A stretch of 64,000 bases of DNA, from assembly GCF_913566895.1 (NCBI RefSeq), contig NZ_CAJYCN010000012.1, positions 1 through 64,000 of the forward strand. Reading direction: 5' to 3'. Every line of letters begins with the position of its first letter. Within the stretch, counting starts at the first letter, position 1. A program made the translations under genes and the position numbers. This stretch comes from Listeria ilorinensis (GTDB taxonomy: Bacteria > Bacillota > Bacilli > Lactobacillales > Listeriaceae). Positions 24,195-33,409 of this stretch are shown here, piece by piece. The notes beneath the pieces are model-generated. The model was not told the DNA's origin and searched no databases. It saw nothing but the letters and a program-made list of their open reading frames with translations.

Positions 24195-25145
24195 ATGAAG
24201 AAGAGAGCTCGCGTAATCTATAATCCAACTTCTGGTCGAGAGCTGATCAAGAAAAACTTGGCGGATGTCTTGCAAATATTAGAGAATGCAGGCTATGTGA
24301 CAAGTGCCCATGCAACGACCCCAGAAGCTGGCGACGCAAAGCGAGAAGCCGAACTGGCAGTAGCAGATGGCTATGATCTTGTGGTTGCTGCTGGCGGCGA
24401 CGGTACCATCAATGAAGTGATTAATGGAATTGCTGAGCAGCCTTCTCGTCCCAAAGTAGGGATTATCCCGACTGGGACGACGAATGATTTTGCTCGTGCG
24501 CTCCATGTTCCGCGAGATGTGATCAAGGCAACAGAAATCATTGCTGCTGGTCAAAGTGTGGCTATGGATATTGGAAAAGCAAATGATACTTATTTTATTA
24601 ATATTGGCGGCGGCGGTCGTTTGACAGAACTGACATATGATGTACCAAGCAAGTTGAAAACGATGCTCGGGCAGCTGGCTTATTATTTAAAAGGAATCGA
24701 AATGTTGCCATCTTTTAAGGCAACGAAGGTGAAAATTGAATATGATGACGGTTTTTTTGAAGGAGAGGCCATGTTTTTCCTGCTGGGGCTGACTAACTCG
24801 ATTGGTGGTTTTGAAAAAATTGCTCCAGATGCTAAGCTGGATGATGGTAAATTTTCTCTGATAGTGGTTAAAAAGGTAAACTTACCTGAATTTATTCGTC
24901 TTATTACATTGGCTATACGCGGTGATCATATTAAAGAACCCAATGTTATTTACGTTAAATCTGAAAAAGTTGTGGTTACATCCGAAGAGAAAATGTTGAT
25001 CAATCTGGATGGAGAGCTCGGGGGAGAAACACCGATGACATTCCAAAATTTGAATCAGCATATTGAATTCTTTGCAAACGTGGAGGAGATTCCAGCGTCT
25101 GATCTGGATGTTAAATATGAGGAGCAATTTACGATCGATCAATAA
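24195..25145 (+). CDS. dgkB: Diacylglycerol kinase DgkB
   Basis: A 316-residue soluble lipid kinase of the DAGK_cat/NAD-kinase-like family. It phosphorylates diacylglycerol released by lipoteichoic acid synthesis, returning it to phosphatidic acid. The VIYNPTSGRE start, the ATP-binding AAGGDGTINEVINGI loop and GIIPTGTTNDFAR are diagnostic. ATG 24195 is chosen over ATG 24186 because GAGG at 24182-24185 is well spaced only for the former. It lies alone with its own leader and faces yfhO across a shared terminator. Confidence 0.95.
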   Translation: MKKRARVIYNPTSGRELIKKNLADVLQILENAGYVTSAHATTPEAGDAKREAELAVADGYDLVVAAGGDGTINEVINGIAEQPSRPKVGIIPTGTTNDFARALHVPRDVIKATEIIAAGQSVAMDIGKANDTYFINIGGGGRLTELTYDVPSKLKTMLGQLAYYLKGIEMLPSFKATKVKIEYDDGFFEGEAMFFLLGLTNSIGGFEKIAPDAKLDDGKFSLIVVKKVNLPEFIRLITLAIRGDHIKEPNVIYVKSEKVVVTSEEKMLINLDGELGGETPMTFQNLNQHIEFFANVEEIPASDLDVKYEEQFTIDQ

Positions 25146-25186
25146 AAAAGATGCAAAACCAAGTTACTGGTTTTGCATCTTTTTTT
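25146..25186. terminator. Bidirectional terminator between dgkB and yfhO
   Basis: Long perfect stem AAAGATGCAAAACCA / TGGTTTTGCATCTTT with A runs before and T runs after. It can serve dgkB on plus and yfhO on minus. Confidence 0.93.
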
Positions 25187-25191
25187 AGTGA

Positions 25192-27753
25192 TCAGCGAAT
25201 TCTTCTTGTCAACATTCGGTGCGCCACAAGGATGCGACGCCGCTCACGAATGTAGAGAAGAAGAAGGATTAGTAGAGAAATCAGCGTAACAGCAAGCCCG
25301 ACTCGCATACCAGGCACGTGATAACTTGCTGTGATCACAGCTTTTCCTTTTGGCACTTCAATTGATGTAAAGTATCCGGCTGTTTTTGTCGTCTCGACAT
25401 CTTTACCGTTGACTTGGAAGCGCCAGCCTTTGTCATATGGAATCGTCAACATCATCGTTCCGCCAGTTTTGCTATTTGCTGTGCCTGAAAGGGAACTGTT
25501 ATCTACTTTCACATTTTGAAGGCCTGTTTCTTGAGCGGCAGTAGTGTATTTGGCAAGAGCGGCAGGATCGATAGTGAAAAATTGTTGAACAGGGTACGTC
25601 GCACGCTCACCGTAACTTCGATAAGTAATTTTTGTTACATTTGATTGTAACATTGAGACATTTGCAACGCCATCCGTCATCCCTCTCATTGGATAGCTAT
25701 AGACAAATTGATTATTGAAATATACATCTGAACAATTATATAAATTAGTTGAAGAGAAAAGGTAAAGAACTTTATGTGGAGAAATCTTAGGTAAATAATA
25801 GATGGTATCATAATAGTCCACCTTGGTTCCATTTTTTTTCTTGGTACCTTCTTTTTCAACAATTTGAGTTGGTTTGACTTGTGTAACAATCTCGTTTTGA
25901 TGATCACCAATCAATTGAGCCATATTTTTTTCGGAATTGATGATGTTTGTATAAGCACGCCCTGTATCAATTGAAGCAGAAATAGCATCAGCAGCGGCTG
26001 TATCAATGAAAAAGCCAAGTGGCAAGGTGTTTCGATTCGTATAGACGTAATAATCGCCGACTTTTTTTGAGTCACCCTGTACATAGTTTGTTGTATCAAT
26101 TTGATATTTAATACCTAAAATACTATCACTAAGAAGTGTTCCGCCATTCGACAGGATTTTTCGATTTTCAGGCTGTGTACTGTAGCCAAATTGACGCATC
26201 GTTTTTGCAAGATCTTCCGACAGCATAGAACTATTGTGTGAGATTGTATTTGCTTGATAAAGGTAACCATTATTATCATAGTTATTAAAATTCAAAGCCA
26301 TGCGATAAAAGTTTTTGTCATTTTCTTTAATATTACTGACAATGTTGCTTACATTTTTATCAAGTTCAACTGTTTCATAGTCTTTATAAGTGAACTGTTT
26401 ATTGATTTTTCGCGATATTAGTAAACCGTTGCTGGTCATATCTGCAAAAACAAGAAATGCAAGAGCAAGTGTCAGTAATTTTCGCTTGGAAGGATAGGTA
26501 AGCAAAAGTAAAAGGACGGTTGTAAAAGCTACTAAAAGCAAAGCATTCCCAATGAATAACTTGAGATTGACCGTTCCGCTTTGAAAAATAAATTCTGCGA
26601 TCAACAGCAAGAACCATAACATAAAGGACAAGATGATCCATTTACGGTCTTTGGCATCCAATCTTTGAAAGAGAATAAAAGCCATAACGATAATTGTAAA
26701 TGAGAAAAGAAATGAAAAGCGATACGGGAACCATGTCGGCTGTGTCATTGCGTGCCAGATCAGGTTGAGAGTCCCAAATTTAAAACTAAGCATAAAGAGT
26801 GCCACAAGTACGCCAAAACAAATCTTTTCCCGCCACTTAGTCTTTTTAGATAAGAAGAAGACTGGCAATAGAATAATAACGAGAATACCGGAAAAAATAT
26901 TTGCGTAATATGGGGCATTGCCTGTAGTAATCAGTGAATCATATGTTCCGTTGAAAAATTTTGCTAAAATCCGCAAGATACCTTGTGCATTTGGAATGAA
27001 ATGGCTATCATTTTTGTGAATGGTTTGTGATTGAAGAAGCGTAGGAAGAAACAGAATAAAAGAAATTCCCAGAGAAAGAAGTGTGCTACTCAGGAAAATA
27101 ACAATAGAGGAGAGCATCTTACGCCATTCTACTTTTTTAGAAAGCATCTTGATGATAAAGTAAACAAAAACAAACCCGCCTACCATATAGGATATGTAGA
27201 AACTAGAAATAAACATGAGTGCAAGTGCTAAAACAAAGAGTACACTGAAACGCCTACGAATGATTTTTTCAACACCTTCAAGAATTAAAGGCAAGTAAAT
27301 CAATCCATCCAGCCACATCACGTTTTGTGCATAGCACATGGCATACCCCATTAATGCATAGCAAAGTGAAAACATGACGACAACAACATCTGAAGAGAAT
27401 GTTTTGAGTCGTTTTAGATAAAAAGCCATCGTGGCACCAGCAGCGCCAATTTTGACGATGGTTAAAAGAACAATCGCATCAGGAAGATGGTCTCGACTGA
27501 AAAACAGTAAAAGAAAATTAAATGGACTGCTCAAATAATAAGAAAAAATGCCCGCCTGATTCATCCCTAGAGCTGTTTCCCATGAGAATAAGGTAAAATC
27601 AGTTTGATGGAAAAAATCATAAAAATAATAGAAGAAAGAGCGATACTGCCCATATAAATCTACAACAAAAATAGAACGATCCCCGAAAGGATGGAATTGT
27701 TGGAATGCAAAGATACTAGTCATTGCCAGCATTGGTAGTAAAAAGGCCAACAA
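25192..27753 (-). CDS. yfhO: YfhO family multi-spanning membrane protein (probable teichoic acid glycosyltransferase)
   Basis: An ~853-residue protein with about a dozen membrane helices in the first ~430 residues, a large extracellular domain and one C-terminal helix followed by a basic tail (RERRRILVAHRM). This is the YfhO/GT-C layout. Members transfer sugars from a polyprenyl-phosphate carrier to lipoteichoic acid, working with a CsbB-type enzyme, and one is divergently encoded here at 27980. The first usual start in frame is TTG 27753, with no good ribosome binding site. A strong GAGGTG plus ATG at 27779 is out of frame and stops after two codons. The in-frame codons just upstream (AAA AAA CGG GTT GTC TAT) read as a natural basic N-terminus. 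The gene may be frameshifted at its start or may use an ATA codon near 27774. Confidence 0.85.
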   Translation of the reverse strand: MLAFLLPMLAMTSIFAFQQFHPFGDRSIFVVDLYGQYRSFFYYFYDFFHQTDFTLFSWETALGMNQAGIFSYYLSSPFNFLLLFFSRDHLPDAIVLLTIVKIGAAGATMAFYLKRLKTFSSDVVVVMFSLCYALMGYAMCYAQNVMWLDGLIYLPLILEGVEKIIRRRFSVLFVLALALMFISSFYISYMVGGFVFVYFIIKMLSKKVEWRKMLSSIVIFLSSTLLSLGISFILFLPTLLQSQTIHKNDSHFIPNAQGILRILAKFFNGTYDSLITTGNAPYYANIFSGILVIILLPVFFLSKKTKWREKICFGVLVALFMLSFKFGTLNLIWHAMTQPTWFPYRFSFLFSFTIIVMAFILFQRLDAKDRKWIILSFMLWFLLLIAEFIFQSGTVNLKLFIGNALLLVAFTTVLLLLLTYPSKRKLLTLALAFLVFADMTSNGLLISRKINKQFTYKDYETVELDKNVSNIVSNIKENDKNFYRMALNFNNYDNNGYLYQANTISHNSSMLSEDLAKTMRQFGYSTQPENRKILSNGGTLLSDSILGIKYQIDTTNYVQGDSKKVGDYYVYTNRNTLPLGFFIDTAAADAISASIDTGRAYTNIINSEKNMAQLIGDHQNEIVTQVKPTQIVEKEGTKKKNGTKVDYYDTIYYLPKISPHKVLYLFSSTNLYNCSDVYFNNQFVYSYPMRGMTDGVANVSMLQSNVTKITYRSYGERATYPVQQFFTIDPAALAKYTTAAQETGLQNVKVDNSSLSGTANSKTGGTMMLTIPYDKGWRFQVNGKDVETTKTAGYFTSIEVPKGKAVITASYHVPGMRVGLAVTLISLLILLLLYIRERRRILVAHRMLTRRIR

Positions 27754-27905
27754 ATAGACAACCCGTTTTTTTATTTCATATATACACCTCTATGTTTAGT
27801 ATAAGCTATGGCTGTAAATATTATAGCATGATTATTATTACAATTAAAAGTCTTTTTTTGCAAAAATATTAATCGATTGATATTCCGTAATGAAAATGTT
27901 ACCTA

Positions 27906-27934
27906 TTCACAAGTTTGCCTATTTATGTTAAAAT
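27906..27934 (+). promoter_or_regulatory. Promoter for the CsbB-like glycosyltransferase
   Basis: TTCACA (27906-27911), 17-bp spacer, TAAAAT (27929-27934). Confidence 0.7.
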
Positions 27935-27979
27935 GAATTGAATTAACGGGAGTCGATTAGTAAAGGAGACACTTGAAGA

Positions 27980-28939
27980 ATGAAATTAGTTACAATATTA
28001 ATACCTGCGTATAATGAAGAAGATGTTCTAGGTCAGTTATATGAGCGCTTAAATAGTGTGACAGGTGAGTTACCTGATTATGAATTCGAATATCTTTTTA
28101 TTAATGATGGCAGTAAAGATCGTACACTTGACATTTTAAAAGAATTCCGGGCATCAGACAAACGAGTTTCTTTCGTGGATCTTAGCCGTAACTTTGGAAA
28201 AGAAACCGCGATGATTGCTGGACTTGATTATGCAAAAGGAGATGCAGTAGTCATTATTGATGCCGATTTGCAGGATCCACCGGAGCTTATTCCTGAAATG
28301 ATTCAGTACTGGGAAGAAGGCTATGATGATGTATATGCAAAGCGTCGTTCTCGGGAAGGCGAGACCTTTTTGAAAAAATTCACGTCTAAAAAATTCTATC
28401 AACTGCTGAAAAAAATGGCGAGTGTCCCTATTCAAGAGGATACAGGGGATTTCCGTCTACTTGACCGCAGAGCAGTAGAAGCTTTGCGGATGTTACGGGA
28501 AACACAGCGCTATACAAAAGGCATGTTCAGCTGGATTGGTTATAATAAGAAGGAAATCGAATTCGATCGTGATCCGCGAGCTGCTGGTGAAACAAAGTGG
28601 AATTATTTCAAATTGATTAATTTAGCGATTGAGGGGATCACTTCTTTTACAACTGGACCGCTTCGACTGTCAGCCATCATTGGGAGTATCGTTTCACTTT
28701 GTGCCTTTATTTTTATGATCTGGGTATTTATCAAGACGCTTGTTATCGGTGCAGATGTGAGCGGTTATCCTTCACTGATGATCGTGATCTTGTTCCTAGG
28801 TGGAATTCAGTTACTTTCGTTAGGGATCATCGGCGAATATTTAGGCCGGATTTTCAATGAAACAAAACGTCGTCCTCTTTACTTTGTGGATGAATATAAT
28901 GATGACAAAGTAAGAGAGATTGAACATAAGAAATGTTAA
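27980..28939 (+). CDS. Polyprenyl-phosphate glycosyltransferase (CsbB/GtrB-like, GT2)
   Basis: A 319-residue GT2 enzyme. The catalytic domain starts with TILIPAYNEEDVL, has NDGSKDRTLD and the metal/nucleotide site DADLQDPPE near residue 95, and DTGDFRLLDRRA. Two C-terminal membrane helices (about 230-255 and 262-285) follow. Such enzymes load a sugar onto undecaprenyl phosphate at the cytoplasmic face. With the YfhO protein encoded divergently, the likely role is lipoteichoic acid glycosylation. In L. monocytogenes I recall the comparable pair GtlA/GtlB as unlinked genes. AAGGAG precedes the ATG. The sugar cannot be told from sequence. Confidence 0.9.
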   Translation: MKLVTILIPAYNEEDVLGQLYERLNSVTGELPDYEFEYLFINDGSKDRTLDILKEFRASDKRVSFVDLSRNFGKETAMIAGLDYAKGDAVVIIDADLQDPPELIPEMIQYWEEGYDDVYAKRRSREGETFLKKFTSKKFYQLLKKMASVPIQEDTGDFRLLDRRAVEALRMLRETQRYTKGMFSWIGYNKKEIEFDRDPRAAGETKWNYFKLINLAIEGITSFTTGPLRLSAIIGSIVSLCAFIFMIWVFIKTLVIGADVSGYPSLMIVILFLGGIQLLSLGIIGEYLGRIFNETKRRPLYFVDEYNDDKVREIEHKKC

Positions 28940-28978
28940 AAAATTGCAGTTTCCAAGTTATGGGAACTGCAATTTTTC
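28938..28978. terminator. Bidirectional terminator
   Basis: Stem AAAATTGCAGTTTCC / GGAACTGCAATTTT with an ~8-nt loop, flanked by A and T runs. It lies between two convergent genes. Confidence 0.92.
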
Positions 28979-28981
28979 TGT

Positions 28982-29560
28982 TTAGGCTTCTAATTCCTGC
29001 CACTTATTAACTTTTTCAGGTTGGCGATAGTAAGCTAATTGTTCGACTAATTCAAGTGGAGAATCAGTATTGATAAATAAACCTTCTTGACCAGCGGGAA
29101 TAAATCCTTCTTGAATAGCCTGTTTTACCCAAGCGATCAAGGGATCATAAAAGCCGTTTATATTAAAAAAAGCAATTGGTTTTTGATGCAGACCAAGTTG
29201 CGCATAACTAAGTACCTCGGAAATCTCTTCCAGTGTACCAAACCCACCAGGGAGGGCGATGAATGCATCGCTGAGACGGATCATTTCTGCTTTTCTTTCC
29301 GGCATGGAGCTAACTTCAATCAGTTCAGACAATCCTTGATGGACCAGCTCGCTTTGAAAAAGTCCTTTTGGCATCACGCCTGTCACATGTCGTCCAGCTG
29401 CGAGCATCTCATCTGCAATGACGCGCATCAGACCTAATCTGCCACCGCCATAAATAAGATCATGTCCAGCACTGCTTAAAGTTTGTGCAAGATGAGTCAC
29501 ACTTTCTGAGTATCGACTTGTTTTTCCTGGATTTGAGCCACAATACACACATATATTCAT
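28982..29560 (-). CDS. LOG family protein (cytokinin riboside 5'-monophosphate phosphoribohydrolase type)
   Basis: A 192-residue Rossmann-like protein of the TIGR00730/YvdD family. The N-terminus ICVYCGSNPGK, the GGGRLGLMRVIAD segment and the signature PGGFGTLEEISE near residue 110 hold the nucleotide-binding and catalytic Arg/Glu residues. Family enzymes hydrolyse nucleoside monophosphates to base plus ribose 5-phosphate. The physiological substrate in Firmicutes is unclear. GAGGGG precedes the ATG. It is a single-gene unit. Confidence 0.92.
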   Translation of the reverse strand: MNICVYCGSNPGKTSRYSESVTHLAQTLSSAGHDLIYGGGRLGLMRVIADEMLAAGRHVTGVMPKGLFQSELVHQGLSELIEVSSMPERKAEMIRLSDAFIALPGGFGTLEEISEVLSYAQLGLHQKPIAFFNINGFYDPLIAWVKQAIQEGFIPAGQEGLFINTDSPLELVEQLAYYRQPEKVNKWQELEA

Positions 29561-29672
29561 TATTTGTCCCCTCTCTATACAACAAACTAAATTTTACGCG
29601 CAACAACAGAAAACAGCAAGTAAAAAAGTAATAGAAATAAATAGTAAATTAGTTGTCTTTTTTGTAAAAGGA

Positions 29673-29701
29673 TTGTATAAATTCTATCAAAGAATTATAA
29701 T
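29673..29701 (+). promoter_or_regulatory. Promoter for the 251-residue anchored protein
   Basis: TTGTAT (29673-29678), 17-bp spacer, TATAAT (29696-29701). Confidence 0.75.
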
Positions 29702-29739
29702 AATGAAGCCTCGAAATAATCGAAAGTGGGTGAAAATCC

Positions 29740-30495
29740 TTGCTCCGAGCCCTGATGAATAAAAAAATAGTAGCCATTTTAGCAGTCCTTCTTGTCTTGG
29801 CGGCGGTTATTTGGATCGTTTTTTGGGAAGTCCAGGCGAAGGAAATTGCACCCAAAGTAACCCAGGCTGAACTTATTGAGAGTAATAAATCGTGGGTGGC
29901 AACCAAAACCCCTCTTCCATTAACAGAGAATATTTTTGTGAATTTACCGGCGAGGGACTCAAAAATTTCTGTCACAAATTCTGGGGATCTGGTCTTTGAA
30001 ACTTCGAATCCAAATTATTTGAAACAACTAGCAGATGAAAATGACCAGTTTACGAATATCAAAGAATATCGATTGCTGATTTTTGCAGATAAGGTCTCTG
30101 AGTATTTCAATAATAGTAAATATCGTTATCCGACTGGTCATGCGCATGCAGGGATGTCAGATTATCAGATCGAAAGTGGAATTCGTGAAATCGATAGTGG
30201 GAAAGAGTCGCTGCCGTTAAAGCAAAGTGGACAAACAGTAATTGTAAAGAACTCTTTAGCGACCGACTATTCGAATGATATGGCAAAAGATGCAGCAAAG
30301 GCATTTGAATTTGATATTTTGGATCAAGGTGTGACAGTTGACGACCAATTTGAAACAGCTTATCAACATGTAACAGCCTATCCAAAGGAATTTTACTATG
30401 ATTTCAATGTAACGAAAAAAGCATTTTTTCTCTTGAATAATATGAAAGAAGCAACAATAACAGAACCAGTCGGTATTGAATATGTGATGAAATAG
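29740..30495 (+). CDS. Membrane-anchored extracellular protein of unknown function
   Basis: Not recognised. The 251-residue product has a basic N-terminus and one hydrophobic helix (IVAILAVLLVLAAVIWIVFW). The rest is a soluble domain with no cysteine, presumably outside the cell. The start is TTG 29740, with GGGTGA ~7 nt upstream; ATG 29755 would shorten it by five residues but has no clear ribosome binding site. It has its own promoter and terminator, so it is a single-gene unit. The helix is not followed by a lipobox, so it is an anchor rather than a lipoprotein signal. Confidence 0.75.
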   Translation: MLRALMNKKIVAILAVLLVLAAVIWIVFWEVQAKEIAPKVTQAELIESNKSWVATKTPLPLTENIFVNLPARDSKISVTNSGDLVFETSNPNYLKQLADENDQFTNIKEYRLLIFADKVSEYFNNSKYRYPTGHAHAGMSDYQIESGIREIDSGKESLPLKQSGQTVIVKNSLATDYSNDMAKDAAKAFEFDILDQGVTVDDQFETAYQHVTAYPKEFYYDFNVTKKAFFLLNNMKEATITEPVGIEYVMK

Positions 30496-30524
30496 AACAG
30501 AGCTGGAAACGGCTCTGTTTTTTT
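30496..30524 (+). terminator. Terminator after the anchored protein gene
   Basis: Stem ACAGAGC / GCTCTGT around TGGAAACG, then seven T residues. Confidence 0.92.
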
Positions 30525-30572
30525 AATGGAATTTCCGTTATAATGAGTTGTTGAAACAAATTGGGAGGAAGT

Positions 30573-31949
30573 GTGAGACAGGTGGCACATGTAGTAGAAA
30601 AAAATCAGGAAATCGAGCTTTCAGTCATTGATTTGACACATGAAGGGAGCGGTGTGGCTAAAATTGATGGTTATCCGCTTTTCATACCGAACACGCTTCC
30701 CGGCGAACGCGTAAAAATTAAAGTTGTAAAGGCTGGTAAAAAATTTGGCTATGGTCGATTAGTGGAGCTGCTTGAGGCGAGTGCAGATCGAGTGGAGCCG
30801 CCTTGCCCTGTTTATCAGAAATGTGGCGGCTGCCAGCTGCAGCACTTATCATATCCAGGTCAACTTGCGTTCAAACAGAAACAAGTTTATGAAGTGATGC
30901 GCCGGATCGGCAAGCAAGATGTGATGGTGCATGAAACACTCGGCATGCGTGAGCCGTTTTACTACCGGAATAAATCACAGGTACCAGTTGGCTATGTGGA
31001 TGGGAAACTGGCAGCTGGTTTTTATCAAAAACGGAGCCATCAAATTATCGATATGGATACATGTCTGATTCAAAATAAGCAAAATGATGCGGCAGTGCAA
31101 ACCACGCGGCAGATACTTGCTGAATATGGCTTAGAACCGTATGACGAGGAACGGAACCGGGGGGACATTCGGCATATCATGACTAGGAGCAGCTACACGA
31201 ATCAAGAGCTGATGCTTGTTCTTGTGACCCGGAAAGCCAATTTTCCTTATAAAGAAGTTATTTTAGAACGTCTTCAGGCAGAAATTCCGCAACTGGTTTC
31301 AATTGTGCAAAATGTCAATCCGGATAGGACAAATGTGATTTTCGGCAAGAAAACACTGGTGCTGTGGGGAAAAGAGGCAATTGTCGATACGATTCATGGG
31401 ATTGCGTTTGAAATTTCTGCCCGTTCCTTTTATCAAGTGAATCCAGTTCAGACTGAGCGATTATATCAGGAGGCACTTGATCGAGCAGGGCTTACTGGTG
31501 AGGAGACAGTCATTGATGCTTATTGTGGGATTGGTTCGATTTCACTTTGTCTAGCGAAGCAGGCAAAACATGTGTATGGTGTGGAAATCGTTCCTGAGGC
31601 GATTGAGGATGCACGTAAAAATGCCGCTTTCAACGGGATAGATAATGTGACCTTTGAAGTTGGCAAGGCGGAAGAGGTCATTCCGAAGTGGTATCAGGAA
31701 GGCGTTGTAGCAGATGTGCTTGTTGTCGATCCGCCACGCAAGGGTTGTGATGAGCAGTTGCTGGAGACGATTTTAGAGATGCAGCCGAAGCGTGTAGTGT
31801 ATGTGTCGTGCAATCCGGCGACACTTGCTCGTGATATGCAGATTTTGGCTGGCGGCGGGTATGTGGCTGAGGATGTCCAACCAGTGGACATGTTTCCAAT
31901 GACGACGCATGTGGAGTGTGTAGTAAGGCTACAAAGACGGAACTACTAG
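30573..31949 (+). CDS. rlmD: 23S rRNA (uracil-C5)-methyltransferase, RumA/RlmD family
   Basis: About 458 residues. An N-terminal TRAM domain ([21 protein letters not shown] as the first strands) is followed by the [4Fe-4S] ligands in [10 protein letters not shown] near residue 80. The SAM-dependent methyltransferase domain has [13 protein letters not shown], and the catalytic cysteine is in [12 protein letters not shown]. It makes m5U in 23S rRNA; which uridine is modified cannot be told. The start is uncertain: GGGAGG lies 4 nt before GTG 30573 and 13 nt before GTG 30582. Confidence 0.93.
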   Translation: MRQVAHVVEKNQEIELSVIDLTHEGSGVAKIDGYPLFIPNTLPGERVKIKVVKAGKKFGYGRLVELLEASADRVEPPCPVYQKCGGCQLQHLSYPGQLAFKQKQVYEVMRRIGKQDVMVHETLGMREPFYYRNKSQVPVGYVDGKLAAGFYQKRSHQIIDMDTCLIQNKQNDAAVQTTRQILAEYGLEPYDEERNRGDIRHIMTRSSYTNQELMLVLVTRKANFPYKEVILERLQAEIPQLVSIVQNVNPDRTNVIFGKKTLVLWGKEAIVDTIHGIAFEISARSFYQVNPVQTERLYQEALDRAGLTGEETVIDAYCGIGSISLCLAKQAKHVYGVEIVPEAIEDARKNAAFNGIDNVTFEVGKAEEVIPKWYQEGVVADVLVVDPPRKGCDEQLLETILEMQPKRVVYVSCNPATLARDMQILAGGGYVAEDVQPVDMFPMTTHVECVVRLQRRNY

Positions 31950-32097
31950 AAATCCTTGATTTTAAATATTTTTCACCGCATGCAGTATTTGATACGGATG
32001 AGAATGGATTTAGGAAAAAGAGGATTGAAAACTATATTCTGGTGTCAGTTGTGATTGAGATAGAGTGGGGGAACGGCACTGGATATGTAACAAATAC

Positions 32098-32130
32098 AAA
32101 AGCATTAGACGAGGTTGTCTGGTGCTTTTT
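32098..32130 (+). terminator. Terminator downstream of rlmD
   Basis: Stem AAAGCATTAGAC / GTCTGGTGCTTT with two G-T pairs and a GAGGTT loop, followed by TT. The ~150 bases between rlmD and this hairpin (31950-32097) hold nothing I can identify; an open frame crossing them has no ribosome binding site. Confidence 0.75.
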
Positions 32131-32157
32131 GTGTTATAGAGACAACTTAGGTAGAAT
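32129..32157 (+). promoter_or_regulatory. Candidate promoter for the 32202-33775 gene group
   Basis: TTGTGT (32129-32134), 17-bp spacer, TAGAAT (32152-32157), immediately after the terminator. Confidence 0.55.
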
Positions 32158-32201
32158 AAAGAGGTGGATAGTCTAATACGTAAAGATGCAAGGAGAATAC
32201 A

Positions 32202-32528
32202 ATGGGGAGTATTGTTATCATGATTAGGCCAGATCAATTGAAAAATCCAAATCCGGATTTGCGATATGTGATTCCCGATCGGTTAATTCAACTGACTTCC
32301 AATCAATTGAGTGATGATGGATATGATTATATAGAGAATGAATATATGACGATGGCAATCTTTTTAAAGTCAGCGGCTCCACTTCCACAAGCATTAGAGG
32401 TAATAGAATTTTTAAAAACAGAAACTTTTTTAGAAAATAACCTTTATGAAGCGTGTATGATCGCAATATGTGATAACAATCAATATAACATTCACGAATA
32501 TAAACAGATTCATCCGAAAGTTAACTAG
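32202..32528 (+). CDS. Hypothetical 108-residue acidic protein
   Basis: Not recognised. A soluble 108-residue protein without signal peptide or membrane segment. AAGGAG lies 6-8 nt before the ATG. Its size, acidity and position in a small accessory block would suit an immunity-type or orphan protein, but no motif supports that. The segment is AT-richer than the flanking rlmD and ptcA genes. It is first of three genes in the same direction, with an 84-nt gap to the next. Confidence 0.65.
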   Translation: MGSIVIMIRPDQLKNPNPDLRYVIPDRLIQLTSNQLSDDGYDYIENEYMTMAIFLKSAAPLPQALEVIEFLKTETFLENNLYEACMIAICDNNQYNIHEYKQIHPKVN

Positions 32529-32612
32529 TACTAATGGAGAATAAGTAGCATCATCTTTTTGTCATTCAAATATAGGCAAATGTATAAAATAAGATTTTAA
32601 AGGAGTGTAGAT

Positions 32613-33392
32613 ATGGAGGGAGTCAAACCTATAAACATCCCACTAGTGGCAGATTTTGTTTTAAGTCCTGAAGTCGTTTATGGCGAACATACGGGGATCT
32701 ATTTTATCACTCGGGATAATCAATACGGGCGAATTACTTTTGAAAATTTGGATGCGATAAAAATTTGTCGTGGAGAAACCATGCCTTACGAATTTGATTA
32801 TTCTTTGGCAGAGCAAGGAAATTGGGTTTTCCAAGTAGAAAATTCTGTTTGGCAAAAGGAACGTTATGCTTATGAAAAGAAGTACTACGAGGATGCGTAC
32901 GAGTTTGGTGGAAACGTCAAAGATATGTTGACGGATTTCAAGCATTATTTGTTTTCATTTCACGACCAATTTGTCGAGGTGATTGCACGTGGATTTTGGT
33001 TTGAAGAAGCGGAGCAGTCCTTACTGGGAAAAGAATTGACCTCTGAACACCCATTTTTGCCGTTACCAATGGAAAATGCTGAAATTATGACAGCTCATTC
33101 GCTCGATATGCAGATTAGAAAAAATCCTGAATCAGCGAATAAATTGATTGAGAATGCCCATTTTTGCAGTCAGAAGATTTTTGAATTTGCTTTGGAACTT
33201 GATGGGAAGGCGAGTGTCAATCATACGGTCACATTATCGTGGAAGAAGGGGCAATTTTTCAGTTCTTTAAAAAATTATTTTGGACGTCAGGAAGCTGAGT
33301 TTGCTGGAATAGCTGATTTAGAACAGCTGAGGCCATTTTTGGAGAAATATATGGAAGAAGTATATAAGTACAGGAGCCAGATGAAAAAATAA
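32613..33392 (+). CDS. Hypothetical 259-residue cytoplasmic protein
   Basis: Not recognised. A soluble protein rich in aromatic and acidic residues. The N-terminal ~55 residues look like beta strands (GIYFITRDNQYGRITFENLDAIKI), and the remainder is probably helical. No signal peptide or membrane segment. Good ribosome binding site AAAGGAG before ATG 32613. It lies 17 nt upstream of an ABM-fold gene, so the two are probably co-transcribed. No function can be proposed from sequence. Confidence 0.7.
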   Translation: MEGVKPINIPLVADFVLSPEVVYGEHTGIYFITRDNQYGRITFENLDAIKICRGETMPYEFDYSLAEQGNWVFQVENSVWQKERYAYEKKYYEDAYEFGGNVKDMLTDFKHYLFSFHDQFVEVIARGFWFEEAEQSLLGKELTSEHPFLPLPMENAEIMTAHSLDMQIRKNPESANKLIENAHFCSQKIFEFALELDGKASVNHTVTLSWKKGQFFSSLKNYFGRQEAEFAGIADLEQLRPFLEKYMEEVYKYRSQMKK

Positions 33393-33409
33393 ATCGGGGA
33401 GGTTAAAAC

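Noticed and set aside
31916-32176. 86-codon open frame overlapping the end of rlmD
   Set aside because: No ribosome binding site; it starts inside rlmD in another frame and runs through the terminator at 32098-32130. No protein-like features.
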